Shown in pieces: positions 1 to 12,950 of a stretch of DNA of 64,000 nt (position 1 is its first letter; each line of letters begins with the position of its first letter). The DNA lies in assembly GCA_020698575.1 (NCBI GenBank), contig CM036244.1, forward strand, positions 30,292,034 to 30,356,033, given 5' to 3'. A program made the position numbers and the translations under genes. This stretch comes from Bostrychus sinensis (lineage: Eukaryota > Chordata > Actinopteri > Gobiiformes > Eleotridae). The notes beneath the pieces were generated by a model. That model saw nothing but the letters and a program-made list of their open reading frames with translations. It ran no database searches and had not been told where the DNA came from.

Positions 1-1522
1 GTCATTCCCACTAATTACCTGTCTGTGTTCAGTCTCTATCAAATAAATGCAAAAACACCCACACATATGTCTCAAAAATACTAAATAGATAAAACTATTA
101 AGCGAAAACTACAAATTCTACTGCTGTCATTGTAAAAATGATGAAACATTGTTTACTACACTGAAGTCCTAGTACAGCTGAGGCTAATCACACATAGCCT
201 GTAAGGGTTGAGACATTATGCCAGAGCTATAATAATAAACAAGCCTATTATAAATGGTCTAAGTGCTTTTGTCTTGTGATACCTCCAGGCAGATAGTTGG
301 GATCTGTCTTAGCCTGGGAGTGTGCCCTTCTGCCTCCATCTTTGGAGCTGACATGGACCTCCCTTTGTCACAAATATCAATTACAGACTGGGCTGAGGAG
401 AATTGTGGTGCGCAGAGGCTCTGGTGGGATCTCTGTGTGAATTGGATTGGCTGAATCTCACAGTGGTAGGATGTTGTAGAAGCATGGCCCTGACTGTCTT
501 CATGCTAAGCCCTGACACATCCTTTATAGCAGTTTGACCTGACTGACACAGTGTTGAACCCCGAGGGAAGTCGAGAGGTTTCTCTGATAGCACTCAGCCC
601 ACATTTGTTACGTAACGCTGATGGGGCCAACTTTCTCTAAAGAATGTAATTTGCTGGGGATAAGTAAAGGTTACAGCCTGACAGACAAGAGCTGCCTTTC
701 AGAGCTGTCTGTGATTCATCTGTTTGTGTTGTAAGAGCAGAGGCATAATGAGATAGATCCTCATTTGGTAAGCAGATCACAGCCTTTCACATAAATACAG
801 GAAAAACAAGTGCTGTCAAAAAATGTCTTTATTTTAAAATAAAGCTTTATTCATATTCTGTTGTTTATCACTGTACACAGTAAGGTCACACTTCCACCAG
901 ACCCCTTCAGTACCCATGTACTATGTTATGGTATTTATTTCAACAAGAACTTTGTAAGAATATGATTCAGTATACTTGTATAACCATCAAGCCATATATA
1001 CTGTATATAAATGAACATGTATACTATATTTTCATAGCGCCTACTCGTAAAGCTAAATAGATTATATTTATTTATTTTATGGTGTTGAAATGCTCAAAGA
1101 TGTCTCAAAAAAAATCTCTCAAAAATAATCAAGATAACTACCTTAAACCAAACTGTGCATCCTTAAACAAAATAGTTTCTTAGTTAAATGATGCCTCCAA
1201 AGTCCTAATGTTCAACCACCAAATCTGAACATCAGACAAAAACACATTAAAGAGCACACAGCTACACATCTTACTGAACTAAAAAAAATTCTTACAACCA
1301 TGACAAAATAAACAAGGAAAGGCAATGAAAGTAAGAAATAAAAAGTTAACATTTTCTTAGGTATTTTATGTTTGTTATGATCAGTGGCCAATCTGCTACC
1401 TTAACAAAAACGTAACAAATTTACAGCTAAGGTGCCCAGCACAAGTAACCATATTTACAAATGGTCTGAAACCAATAATTAGGTGGAATAAACTTAGACA
1501 ATGCTGTACAGTGTTGACGGTC
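1..1522. other. AT-rich non-coding DNA, nothing recognised
   Basis: I see no reading frame of note, tRNA-like segment or terminal-repeat structure here. The stretch around 830-1130 is strongly AT-rich, with runs of A and a palindromic TATATACTGTATATA segment near 996-1010. Confidence 0.5.
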
Positions 1523-1809
1523 TATGGACACAAACGTCTCATCACATTTTAAATTTGAAATGCTTTTGAATTTCTACCATTGACTCCGAATTTGGCCGAT
1601 TGAATTTGAGGACTGGAAAATATATGCATACAATTTTCCAAAGGCACATTTTTTTATTCTGAAAATTTTAACACTGAAACAACTGCAGTAAAAATTAGAC
1701 ACTGAGATTTCAGTGACTGAAATTCATAGACAAAAAAATGCAGACTCCTATGGTAGAAATTCAAAAGCATTTAAAATTCAAAATGCAATGAGACAAGTTT
1801 ACGTCCATA
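1523..1809. mobile_element. Foldback MITE with ~60-bp terminal inverted repeats
   Basis: The two ends are long inverted repeats of each other. The left arm (1523-1580) reads TATGGACACAAACGTCTCAT and continues into AATGCTTTTGAATTTCTACC. The complement of the right arm (1749-1809) reads TATGGACGTAAACTTGTCTC and continues into the same AATGCTTTTGAATTTCTACC block. The ~165-bp middle has no coding capacity. This structure is that of a short non-autonomous DNA transposon. I cannot assign the superfamily, because no unambiguous target-site duplication is visible at either edge. The element could fold into one long hairpin if transcribed. Confidence 0.7.
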
Positions 1810-3235
1810 AAGGTTCTTTAATTCCATTATCTAGTTTTATATGCTGCAGTTAACTAGATTTATTTTACATCCAAGGTCCCTTTAGAAACAAAGAAACAAA
1901 TCTTGTTCCCTTCAGTTGCACCAAAACCTTATTAGCTGCAGTAAAAACTGCCTGCCAATCTGGCTGCACAGGGCAATCTGTATCACCTCAAAGCGTTCTC
2001 ATGCCCTCTGAGAGGAAGCAGCACAACAACCACAACACTGCAGTGAAACCTGGAGCCTCATGTGTTTGTGCTGACTCTGCAGCAACCATTACTGAAAGGT
2101 CACAGCGGCCTGCAAGAAGGAGAGCTGTTGAGATCTCTCTGTCACTAACTGTCCTTCACCAATTATCTCACTCAGATATCATCAGCATGTAAAGAGCTTG
2201 TGTATGATCTGACATGTTCTTCTGAGCAGAAACAATAAATTACATGGAGAAGGTTACATCGATGTTGTGTGGTACAAAAAGTTAAATGAGGTCATCCAGC
2301 TACAGTCCATTCAAAAATAACGTCCAAAGCTTTCTCTCCCGTTTTATTGCTATTATTTTAAACAAGTCTTAATAATCCAGTCACAGGGAGTCACCAACCA
2401 AGGTATGTTTTGTGCCAGTCCCAGCCCACATAAAGAAACATGTGTATCACTGCACATTAGGAGACAGATGTTTTACTGTGTTGTCCAAGGAAGGGTAAAG
2501 CTGGAAGGAAAATATTTACTCTTCAAGCAACACTATATTGTAACTGAATCTTAAAATAAGATTTTAATAATTTTAGTGGTAGATTAACTCTTAACAGGAT
2601 AAACTCCCCTGACCCCTGAGCATCACTATGTAACTCAAAGGAGCAAAGACAACGGTAATGCTAATGAAAATGCTGTCTTTTTTTTTTTGTCATTACTTTA
2701 GTTCCTTTCTGAAAACTAGAACCACAAACTCTGACACACATACACATTACCTTTTCTGTTGAGTCTATTCAAAAACACTTTCCAAGCAGTGAGGAGGCAG
2801 AAGGCAGAGATAACCCAGTGATGAATGAATGTGACAGCCAGCCTCTGGGCACAGCAGCCGCAACCTACAATAAGAAAATATCTCTGCGTCTGCTTATTTT
2901 GATTCTTTGCCTCAGTATCTGTGCTGTGTCAGTTTCCACATTACAGTTTTACCCATCTGCATGTCCCTCGCTCCACAGCTGGGGCCTGCCTCACAGCTTG
3001 TGCCGGATATATTTTGTTAACATGTTTATATTGGCACTTTAAAAGTGAAAGGGTGTCGTGGGCGCTACCACTGATATCCTCTGACATTAGAACTGCAAAC
3101 ATGAGCTGGCAGCTGTGGATTTATGCAAGCCACCATATTTGGATCTTCCCCCCTCGCTCCATCAGGTAATCACTGCAAAACACCAGCCAGTATTTCTTCT
3201 GGCACTTTAGAGATTAATGAGCAGTGTTCATTTGT
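1810..3235. other. Non-coding DNA, nothing recognised
   Basis: No repeat or coding signal that I recognise. There is a poly-T run near 2680-2690. The small open frames at 2818-3169 lack a homologue I know and have no exon-like boundaries. Confidence 0.45.
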
Positions 3236-3975
3236 TGAAGTTCATTATTAAATTTGCAGACAACACAACTGCTCTGGGGCTGATCGCAAACAGTGACAAG
3301 TCAGCATACAGGAGTGAGACAGAAAACTTAAGATGATGATGCTCCACCAATAACCTCATCCTTAACAGCAAAAAGACTAAGGAGGTTGTGGTGGACTATA
3401 GAAGGTTTAAAAGGACAGCTCTTGTTCCTGTGCTCATCAATGGAGAGGCAGTGGAAAGAGTCACCGCCTTTAAGGTTTTAGGTGTTTACATCACTGAGGA
3501 CCTTTCCTGGCTAACACACATGTCATTGGCAGAGCACAGACTGTTTCCCAAGCTCCTTCTGAACTTTTACAGGTGCACAGTGGAGAGCATCATGACGTTC
3601 TGCTTTAAGGCATGGTGTGCAAGATGTCACAAGAGGGAACCGAAGGTCACTAAGGCAGCACAGAGGGTCATCGAGTCTGATCTACCAACTTTATGCAATA
3701 TCTTTAAGACACGTTGTCTGAGCAGGGCCAGAACTATCACTTGAGCCCCGTCCCACCCTGCCCACCACCTTATCAGGCCCCTACCCTCTGGGAGGAGACT
3801 TATTATACAGGCCAGTACTACAAGAATGAAAAACAACTTTTTTCCTCAAGCTGTTATACGGTTAAATGGAGTGTAGTGACAAACTCCCACCACACCACAC
3901 ACATCACATATACTGAACCTCAACCCTTGCTTGTGACCCCCTGTGACAATTCAATTGAAATGTTCTAATTATAAA
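3236..3975 (+). mobile_element. 5'-truncated L2-like LINE, reverse transcriptase C-terminal part (pseudogene)
   Basis: This is a non-LTR retrotransposon copy carrying only the end of the reverse transcriptase and its C-terminal tail. From 3247 the frame reads IIKFADNTTALGLI, which is the RT motif C region (normally F/Y-A-D-D). Here the second catalytic Asp is Asn. A frame break follows near 3330. Then 3370-3520 encodes KKTKEVVVDYRRF and VERVTAFKVLGVYITEDLSW, typical of fish L2-clade RTs. The segment ending FYRCTVESIMTFC follows. A last piece, NNFFPQAV near 3830-3855, matches the usual C-terminal end, out of frame with the earlier part. The 5' truncation, stops and catalytic substitution show it is dead. 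L2 is my best clade call; a related jockey-group clade is possible. Confidence 0.85.
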
Positions 3976-6178
3976 AAAATATGTATTCATAGAAATAGTG
4001 TGAAATAGTGAGTTCATTTCAGGTTTGCTATAGGCAATGTTTTTTTTTTTCTCTCTAAGCCATTTCTTTCTAGTGATGTGATCCTAAGATGAGCCTGGGG
4101 AGCAAAGTAATTGAAAGACACTCATCATGTTAGCTCGAAATAGAAAGAGCTTTTGTTTATTCTATTGGCCTTTTACTTCATTATTTTGTGTGTTATCTTA
4201 AATTTCTCTTTCTCCTACTGCCACTTTTAAAACCAGAGTCTAAATTACTGGATTCACATGTTCATTAAAACAGTTACTACAAGTTCAGTGCACACAAAGA
4301 TAACAGCACACTGGGGAGGCTGGATTATTATGAATAAATTAAATGATCTTCCATTTTTTTTGCAGAGACCCAGACTTCACACAGAAATGATCTTATTTAT
4401 TTCTACTCAGACAGTTATACCACTGATAGTGATTACAGTCACCAAACGTTAATTCTGCAGGAATAAGATGGTTCTGATAAATAGCAAGCCAACAACATGT
4501 GTGCAGTCAGTGTCTGGAGGGAGAACATTAGCAATAATTCAGTTGATCTTTAAAACAATATACAGATTTGTATAAGGTGCTTCCTCAACATAGACTGACA
4601 AGATGAGTGTATGCCATTACAAACAGTTGCTATTATAGACATACTGACAATATACAAATCCATAAAATTCATATAACATTTAGGGCTTTGTCATTCATAC
4701 AAAAGCAGAACTTCCCCAGCTGTTATACTCCACCTATTTATGTCAAACAACAGCCAATATATCTGATAAAAACTGAAGTCCATCAATATAACAATGACTC
4801 TGTTAAACACACATGCAAGGGTAAGTTTTTATTCTATTGAGTATTGTATTCTGTGTCTGCACACACATGAAAACAAAATACAAGCACGTTATTTGTTTCC
4901 AAATAGGTGTGTAACTTTATGTAACAGTGCTCGTGGATGGCTCCATTGAGTCTCACAGATCTTTTCTACATGGCAAAATAAAACACTTCATTTCATCCTT
5001 AGTCTTGCTCTCAGAATCAGAAACAAACCAAAAGTGTAAAGTGGAGAGAGACACGATATGGTCCCTGCTGACAACTGAACTGAGTTGTTTTTCCTAATAG
5101 CATTAGCAAGGTTGAGTCCAAGGTGACAGCAGTTGAAGTGGTGTATTCCCTGTTCTCAGGTCAGCCAAACGGTTCACTCAGTGAGAGGACCAGAGAGGGA
5201 GAGAGCTGTGTGTGCCAGAGAGGCCATCACAGGAGAAGAGATAGTGTTTTATCTGCCCAGCCGTGGCCACCCTCCAGTCACATTTAAATAAAAATATATC
5301 ACTGCAACAAAACAACAAGTATTTCTTTACAGGCACAGCAGCTTCCAGCTGGAATTAAAGACAAGTGAGAAAGCTCTGGGATGTTACTAATCACCCTCAG
5401 CCTCCATCACTGCAGCAGTGATAGAGAACCACCTCAGTACTATGACAGTGCCTTCACCTAAACATCCCATTTATATTAAAACAATGCTTATGCTACAAAG
5501 TTATGAATTATTAATGCATGCATGCTGAGATGTAATCTGCATCTCTAACATGATTAATGCACAAGTGAACTGGCGACCAATTCATATCCATTTAATCATT
5601 TACCAGAGACAGAGGACACAGTTTACAGCCTTTAATGGCACTGCAACCTTATTAAATGTTCCCCTTCTCCACCAGAGCCCAGAACATGGACAGAAAGCTG
5701 CAGACTTTCTGAATTTCCACTTGTTTAATAGATTTGTACAAAGATGACACATATGTGATGCTGCAGCTCAGTGTCTGTAATATCTGCTGACACTCCAGGG
5801 GCCAAACAGTTGTTCCCATCTCACACCTTGACACAAATGGCTCAGAATTGTCCCAAGTGCTGCCATCCCAGTGTCAAGCTCTCAGTATTCACTAAACTGA
5901 ACAATGCTAAGATCAAAGCAGGGAGACCCTCCTGCAGCAGTCAATGCCAAACAAAGTGAAAACTCCTCCAGTGAAGAAATCCTGCTCCAGGGACACAAAC
6001 ATTTTTAAGGCCAATAACCTTGTCACGACAGTTAAAATAGATGGCGGGACATAAAATGAGGCAGAAGCGAGACAGTGAGAGGAGATTCTCCACAAACAAA
6101 GATGAATGTGTGCTGGCAGACGGATGTTTACAAAGAGAGAGATAACTTTGGGAAGTTAAGATGACATTCCTCACAGGT
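3976..6178. other. Non-coding DNA, nothing recognised
   Basis: There is a short poly-T at 4040-4050 and otherwise ordinary AT-rich sequence. No exon, RNA gene or mobile-element end is identifiable. Confidence 0.45.
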
Positions 6179-6179
6179 C

Positions 6180-6240
6180 ACGTATCGATCTCTCAACCTT
6201 CTTGCTGCTTTAACCACTCTGCCATCATGCCCCCCACTGT
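6180..6240 (-). mobile_element. tRNA-like SINE head fragment
   Basis: Read on the minus strand, this short block has an A-box-like GATGGCAGAGTGGTTAA followed about 30 bases later by a B-box-like GGTTGAGAGATCGATAC. That is the layout of a class II (Leu/Ser-type) tRNA-derived SINE promoter. No tRNA cloverleaf can be closed, so this is a repeat fragment and not a tRNA gene. Confidence 0.4.
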
Positions 6241-6944
6241 TTGACAAGTAGAACCAAAATGAAAGAACAGAAATATGGCTGATTAGTATGTCTGTTTACA
6301 TCCCAATCCATTAAACTCACAGTTCAAATATATAGCAGCCTATAGGAGATGGCGCATTGTTTTGTAGAATTATACCTCCCTGGTTTCCATGGCTACACTG
6401 TTTCCCAAAACACCTATTATCTCATGCTCTCATTTCCTGTGAATGTCAAAATGCTTTCTTGCTGAGGCAATCAGCAAACTGCTCAAGTACCTCCTTGAAT
6501 TTGAGAAGTACAAATGAACTACAGAGACATATTTTTAACTTCTGCTTGGCTTTTAGTGGAGAGCTGTGTGAGGTTTCCTTTATCTTGTTTTGTACAACAT
6601 AGCGGCCTGTAACAGTAGTTTAATTACACCCACAAATAATGGACAGTGATGAAGGGCACACACAGATATGTCCATTCATTCTTATTAGTTCCACTGAGAA
6701 TATTGTTAATTAAATCTAGGAAGTAATTATGATCTTCAGAGGAGACCCAGTACTGAAGGACACGATCACAGAAAATCCTTTGAAACATATTGGTCTTTGC
6801 TGTCAGACAAAGAAGCAATCAACACATGACATTGACCACTGCAACTATGCTACTTACATATACATTTTTTTGCCTTCTCCCTTTTACTCTGGGTTTCCAT
6901 AGCAAACCAGTCAGAGTTTTTACACCTGATGACCTTCCTGTTGC
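6241..6944. other. Non-coding DNA, nothing recognised
   Basis: No supported feature. Confidence 0.45.
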
Positions 6945-7095
6945 AACCAGCCAGTAAGAGTGTCTTCAGTAGGCAATGTGGGTGAAGTGCCTTACTCAGG
7001 GACACAATGACAGTATGCACTTCCGCCGAGATGTGAACCAGCTACCTGCTAGGTGCTGGGCAAATGCTTAACGAACTGTGCCACTTTCACCGCAA
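6945..7095 (-). mobile_element. tRNA-derived SINE
   Basis: On the minus strand the block opens with a tRNA-like segment: GCACAGTTCGTTAAGCAT, then the B-box-like CTGGTTCACATCTCGG. It continues with GTGTCCCTGAGTAAGGCACT and TCACCCACATTGCC. This last motif, 'cc-tgagcaaggcacttcaccc', is characteristic of a very common teleost tRNA-SINE body. The copy is diverged and lacks a visible 3' tail. Confidence 0.65.
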
Positions 7096-8349
7096 ATATG
7101 TTAGACCAATTACTGGTCTAAAATTTCAATGCGGTTGCTTCTTTTCTTTTTATCCCAGGGCTGACAGTATCTGCTCGCTACAATCTAACCACCCACCCCG
7201 CTTTGACCTTTCCATTAATAATAGGCTTTCAGTCAGGACCAAACTGGAAGGCTCCTCCAAAAGGCTGTACACTAAAGGGCCAGAACCAGTGCTTCAGAGA
7301 GATTGGCTAAAGTGATAAAATTAGTTACTTCTGACACTAGGCCCCAAGCCCAGCAATCTTCAACACCAAAAGGTATTCAGCTGACAGAGGAGCCTTACAG
7401 CATGGAAAAGGGCAGAAGAATAGAGCTCCTAGTACCTCTTAACTTCAATACTTCTCTGCAACTTACTTTAGGGAGCAAATTTAAACTTCTTTTAAGGTAT
7501 GTTGTATGGACATTATAGGAGCCACTTGTACGCCCTGTCAGCAGGTGAACTCAGTGACCATACCCTGCTCTTTTCTGTCCAGACATTGTCTCTTAAAAAC
7601 CTCAGACATTCTCCTCTGAGCAAGACTTTGTTGTGTCAAAGGCAATTGTTCCCATCTTTTCTGAAGCCCATTGAAATCTTAAGAAATGTCGATGGCATTT
7701 TGTGAAAAAGTTTACTTTGCTGTGTCTTGGCCACAGCAAAGTGGCTTCAAATAACTGACAGACTTCAGACTCCTGCACAACACGAGGCACAAGGAAAGCT
7801 GCTCTCTGGCAGACAAGAAAACACACAAGGTGACTTTTTTCAAAGAGATTGAAAAGGATTGTGGCACAACATTTTGTACCCATTAAAATGTGAACATGCA
7901 CTAGTGTGTGATCCAACAGGAGGTAGAAGTGGGCAGTGGTCATTCCAAATCAGTCACCACAAACAATTATCTATAAACTATTACTATATACCAATACTAT
8001 TTACCCTATTATATACTATACTGCTATTACGTAATTATGCCACTTTTTTTTTCAGAAACCAAAAAAATAAGACCATCATGAATCATAGAGACAGAATGTC
8101 CATATTCACTCACATAGTCCCTAAACCTCCAATCACTTGGCCTTATGAGGAAAGCTATCATATTCTCACCTGTATAAGCTCAGGTTAGTATTTTTCAGTT
8201 TAGTATTTTGATGTGACAAAGTGAAGATGGTGTCTATAATTCAAACCTGTCTAGTGACCATTGCTATCCACCACGTTTTAAGATGCATTGTGGGAAATTT
8301 AGAGTGCTTGTCAATCACCAGACATTCGGACACCGGTACAAAATAGGAG
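7096..8349. other. Non-coding DNA, nothing recognised
   Basis: The largest open frame here (minus strand 7943-7602) has no domain I recognise and no flanking splice context that would support it. Confidence 0.45.
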
Positions 8350-8555
8350 CTGCAGTAGCTCAGTCGATAGAGACATTTGCTCACTAACCCAAAGGTTGGC
8401 GCTTCAATGCATACTGTTGTGTCCTTGGTCAAGACACTTCACCCATCTTGCCTGTATGAATGTGTCAGTGTGACTGTGTTTGGTCATGGTTGTGAACAAA
8501 AAATGTGCCAAATTGCTATATATAATGTGTTTTTATTATTATTATTAATCCTTTT
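8350..8555 (+). mobile_element. tRNA-derived SINE with (TTA)n tail
   Basis: The head reads GAGCTGCAGTAGCTCAGTCG, with an A-box, then AAAGGTTGGCGCTTCAATGC in the B-box position. The body has the teleost SINE signature TTGGTCAAGACACTTCACCC at 8428-8447. The element ends in a T-rich/ATT tail at about 8528-8550. It belongs to the same broad SINE type as the copy at 6945, in the opposite orientation. Substitutions in the B-box make it unlikely to be an active polymerase III template. Confidence 0.75.
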
Positions 8556-9284
8556 ATAGTGCACTATAAAGTTCTTAGGAAGGTGATTCGGACTCAGCTA
8601 CATCCACAGTTGTAGTTATTTCTTCCCTTGTGAAAATGTTTCCTTCTCTCTCTCTTGTAAGTTTCTTTATCACATTGAAAGGTCTTCAGTAAGTTTGGAG
8701 TTGGATGCTTTATAAAACTCAGGTCACAGTACACATCATCAGTAAAGCTGTGATAACACAATGCAACGCAGTGACTGCAATCGTGCTCGTTTATCTTATA
8801 GGCTGCCATTTTAAGTCCAGCACCATGATTCAATTTTCCAGCTAAATGTAATCCAATTGAATGTGTGACATGACATTCACACAAGCTGCATCCCCAAACA
8901 TCCTGACAGAAACGTCAAAGTGCTGCCAAAATTGAAAAATGATGGGGGTTCGAACCATAAATGTCACAGCATGTAAAACCTTGTTCTCTCTCTTTGTGAG
9001 TGAAATGTAAATTCCCACTCGTGCCATGCATTTTAACCTTCAAATACTCGTGTGTTTACAGTCTGACAGGCCTGCATTGTTTGATGAATGTGGCTTTGTC
9101 TTTCCTGTATTGAAGTATATAGGTAGCTAGTTTTACTCAAGGACATTAAAGTACATTTAGAGGAGGTATGTTTTTATCCAGTGTTTCTTTGTCTGCTGCA
9201 AAGATAACTGAAAAACTAATAGTCTGTAATTTATTTTTGAAAGGTCAGTAATAGGTAATAAAGAAATGGTTTGTTTTTTGTGTA
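8556..9284. other. Non-coding DNA, nothing recognised
   Basis: No supported feature. A perfect 10-base palindrome GGTTCGAACC at about 8947-8956 resembles a tRNA T-loop but stands alone. Confidence 0.45.
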
Positions 9285-9530
9285 AATCCAAAACACCATC
9301 TGGATTCCAGAGTTTTTAGAGGATTCTTTGTGAGATTGCCATTGTGAGATAAAGCCAAACTCCAGTCACAGGGGTTCAGTAAAAGGACAAATCACTTTTC
9401 TCATATGGATTCAGATCACTGACTGGATCCATGTATTTTTGTGGATTTTTTGTCTTTGTGAGATATAACGGCTTTGTGGCTTAATGGATAGAGCATTTAC
9501 CACTGAACTACAAGATCCCTGATTTAAGTT
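9285..9530 (+). repeat. Dispersed repeat with tRNA-like segment, copy 1
   Basis: This block aligns with 13925-14150 in the same orientation. Shared landmarks in order are: CACCATCTGGATTCCAGA (versus CACCTAGATCCAGAA), CACAGGGGTTCAGTAAAAGG (versus ACAAGGGGTCAGTAAAGG), and CTTAATGGATAGAGCATTTA (versus CCTAATGGATATAGAGCATT). Both end in a GATCCCTG stretch. The last part has an A-box-like look (TGGCTTAATGGATAGAGC). Copy 1 carries about 50 extra bases in the middle. It is probably a SINE-like element, but I do not recognise the family. Confidence 0.55.
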
Positions 9531-12074
9531 AGTTTACAAACTCACAAAAATCCATCTTGTCAGGCTCCCACTGATTTTTCTGTTGTACCATTACCAGTAG
9601 TAATAGCAGCAGTAATAGAAGCAGTAGTAGATTTTGCTGAATAATTATTTTCGGCTTAATTAAACTTAGATTTTAAGTAATCATTGACTACTTTTACTTG
9701 TGTTTGAGTTATAGTATTTTGAAAATGAAGTATTTTTACAGAATTCACAATGAGCACTTCACCACTAACCTGGCCAGCCAGACTTACTCTTTTCCTATTC
9801 TATACAAAGAAGTTAGTTTGGTCACTCATGGTCTGAGTTTTATTTCTATGGGTGAAACAATCACAGGCAGAATAACCAATCAGAGAAACAAAGGGCAAAC
9901 CAGAGGGTAACCAAAACAAACATGACACTTATGAGGAATTGTTGTCAGTTTTGGCAAAAAACTCCAGAGTATCCAATAACCTGCTTTTAAAAGTTCTGGC
10001 TGGCCAGGCTACATTACCACCTCTGTGAGCAGCAGAAGCCTCTTGTTATATTTCCAGCAATTGTACCCAAGATGCTTTTAATTTTTGAACAATAAAAGAA
10101 TTAAAATCTTCATCAATTTTATTTTATTTTATTTTTGTTTGTTTGTTTTTGTTTACCATATGTTCCTTTCTGAGTGTAAAACAAACAATAAACAGCGAGC
10201 CCAGTCTTATTGCCCAACATCAGCCATACTCTGGAGTTATATTTATACGGATATTGTTTCTGTTTGTCATCTGTCACAAGTGCTTGTTAATTCAGGTCCA
10301 TTATTGGTGGACTAAATGGGCAGAAGGAGAAGACATTAATCGCTCTGCGCCTGGAAGAGAGAGAGGGGTCTGTGGTTGGCTTAATAGCACATTGTCAAAG
10401 CTCTCCTCAGTGTTTATCAGACCAACAGGCTGAGTGGCTGATGACTGGGAAATACACCATAAGTGGCAGCCTCTTTCGCCTTTATGAATCCTCTGAGTGA
10501 TCATTGAGCAAAATATTAAATTATGACATGGGAGGCTGGAGTGACAGGAGGTAATCATGCTCCCTGAATGTTGTGTAATTGTTTTCTGAACTGTAATTAT
10601 AGAGTGAGAGAAAACATTGGCCTTCTGTAATTAACGGTAAAGAACAACGTTTTTGAATGGAAAATTGAAATTCTCTGGGGAAGTGAGCCTGTAATGTGAG
10701 CACAGAGTGAGAGCGGCATACTGAAAAACAAACTGGTGTTAGGACTTTATGAGGCAGAACCACACAGACCTTAGCATTAGGAGTGTTTATCCCAGCGTAT
10801 ATGTGTGCATGATGAATATGGGTAATTCTTCGCAAAGGTAGAGCTCATTTACAGTGAGCAAGCCATGGCCAGACAGTGAACTGTGTGGTTATCCCACTAC
10901 ATTATATTATCTTTAAGCAGACAACTCTCACTCAGTAAAGAGTCTTGCTATGACATTGGCAACATTTTTGTCTCTCAACTGTGCCTAACACACAGAAACC
11001 TCTTTAAAATTGGGAAACATTCATTCTGATGTCACACATTTGTTCTGTCCATATGTTCGTCAACTCGACTGGATTTGTCAGACCTTGTCCAAACAGACAG
11101 TTCCTCCAGTTCCCATCAGCGGTGAGAGGGAATGTTGGGCAGCACGAAGGCATCACGTAGCAGCCACTTCAAACAGCGACACACGTGGACTAAGTTGATA
11201 GAAGCAGCATGTGTGAAGTCTGCTTAGAGAGGAGATCAAAGGAATGCTGATATCCACTTTTTGGTTGGCAGCCCCAAATCTACACCCTGGTCGCTTCGGG
11301 CCATTGGGAAGAGGAGTTCTGCATAACAGCATGGGGCACAGTAATCACAACTCTGCTGATCACTTCTGCTGCTTAGTCCCAGTTGGGCTTTCATTCCTCG
11401 GTCACTCACTCACCTTTCCCACCTGCAATCCTACAGTTTTTATCGGCACAATCTCATCCCTATTCTCCCCTTTTCTTCTTCTCCAGTGCATCTATATCAC
11501 TCAGAGTCAACCCATGAGCACTTGGTGAGCCCCCTCCTCTAAGTGTAGCCAGCTTTGTATTCCTTAGAAGTGAGTGGACATGCAAATGAGCATAAAAATC
11601 ATAAAAACATATAGCTCTGAAAAAAAAGTAAGAGAACAGTGCAGTTTATTCTTAAATCAGCCTTTTTCTGAGTCAAGCAACCCTTCCACGGACGCACAAA
11701 AGATTACAAATTGGGGTGAATCCACCAAATACTGAATCGTGTTTAAAAGTGAATCTTTGAATAAAGTCTGCAAAAACTGCTAAATTTCTTATTTTGATGT
11801 GTTGTGGTTTCACTGTGCTGTAATTACTTTTCTAAGTCATGTAGTGTGGGAGATCAATGTGGCCAAAGTTTCAGCAGGTATTAAGAAACAAATGGCACCT
11901 CCACCAGGACTTCTACTGCTGACCTTTGAGTCATTAATGTTCTTTATTGTATGGCCACTGAGTTATAACACAGGCCAAATAAATGAATGTTAGGGAACAC
12001 AGGCAAGAAATGACTTGTGTGACACTATGTCATATCTATGTATGGGATATTGGTTACCTTAAGTCACACAGGCG
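9531..12074. other. Non-coding DNA; 10320-10720 has the texture of a conserved non-coding element
   Basis: No mobile-element ends are recognisable. The part at 10320-10720 is free of simple repeats and contains homeobox-type TAATTA/TTAATCG cores such as CATTAATCGCTCTGCGCC and GTAATTAACGGTAAAG. That is only suggestive, and conservation cannot be assessed from one sequence. Confidence 0.3.
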
Positions 12075-12550
12075 TACACCAATCAGGCACGACCAGAGAG
12101 AGGTGAAGTGAATAACACAGATCACTTCTTTATCGTGGCAGTTGTTAGTGGGTGGGAAATATGAGGAAGCAAGTGAACATTTTGTCCTTAATGTGTTCGA
12201 AGCAGAAAAAATGGGCAAGAATAAGGATTTGAGCGAGTCTGTCATGGGCCTAACTATGATGGCTGTATGACTGGGTCTGAGCTTCTCCAAAACCTCAGCT
12301 CTTGTGGGTATTCCAGGTCTGCAGTGATCAGGGGTCCAAGGAAGGAACAATGGTGAATCAGCAACAGGAGTGAAGGCTGGCCCATGTCCAATCCAACACA
12401 TGAGCTACTGTAGTTAATGCTGGTTCTGATATGTGTCTGAATACACTGCATCACAGTTGGGGTCGCATATTAGGCAGAGGTCATGACATATAATATTATG
12501 ACCACTAATAATAGGCAGGTGGTCATAATGTTATGCCTGATTGCTATGTA
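12075..12550 (+). mobile_element. Internally deleted Tc1/mariner element, copy A
   Basis: The left end (TACACCAATCAGGCACGACC, 12075) and right end (GGTCATAATGTTATGCCTGA, 12521-12540) are the terminal inverted repeats of a Tc1-like family abundant in fish. Inside, the start of the transposase frame is still visible at about 12210 (ATGGGCAAGAATAAGGATTT, coding MGKNKDL), followed by AAAACCTCAGCTCTTGTGGG and TCCAAGGAAGGAACAATGGT. Stops and indels break it. The DDE catalytic part is missing, because the N-terminal half is joined directly to the right end through ...CACTAATAATAGGCAGGTGG. It is a non-autonomous derivative, and the TA on the left matches the usual Tc1 target. Confidence 0.85.
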
Positions 12551-12950
12551 CACACTATAGAGATGCACATATAAATATAAAATATAAACGCAGCTATCAC
12601 AACAGACAAGAGGCTACTTCTCTTCCAAGCGTTCTATCTGTGACCTTTTTCAACTCTCCCTCCTAAAACAAGCACATCTACAAGCCTTCCAAAGACAAAG
12701 CTATTTACCAGTCTACCAAGTGTTGTGATCAAACTGCCCACTTGTCCAGAGTCAGCTGGTTCCATGAAGAAGGGCTGTCTGGACTCCACCTCATTTATTA
12801 AATATGCGCACATGTACTCTCACCTAGATGCACTGATTGGAACATACGTCAAGATGAAGGTGAATGGAACAAGAAGTACAGAATGTAATCAGTGGAAGTC
12901 TGTGCAGTGGGATCAGTGGAAATCACCTGATTTAAAGCCATAAAAATACC
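12551..12950. other. Non-coding spacer between Tc1 copy A and a hAT derivative
   Basis: No supported feature. Confidence 0.4.

Noticed and set aside
8947..8956. GGTTCGAACC, looks like a tRNA T-loop
   Set aside because: No A-box, acceptor stem or anticodon arm can be placed around it; it is simply a 10-base palindrome.
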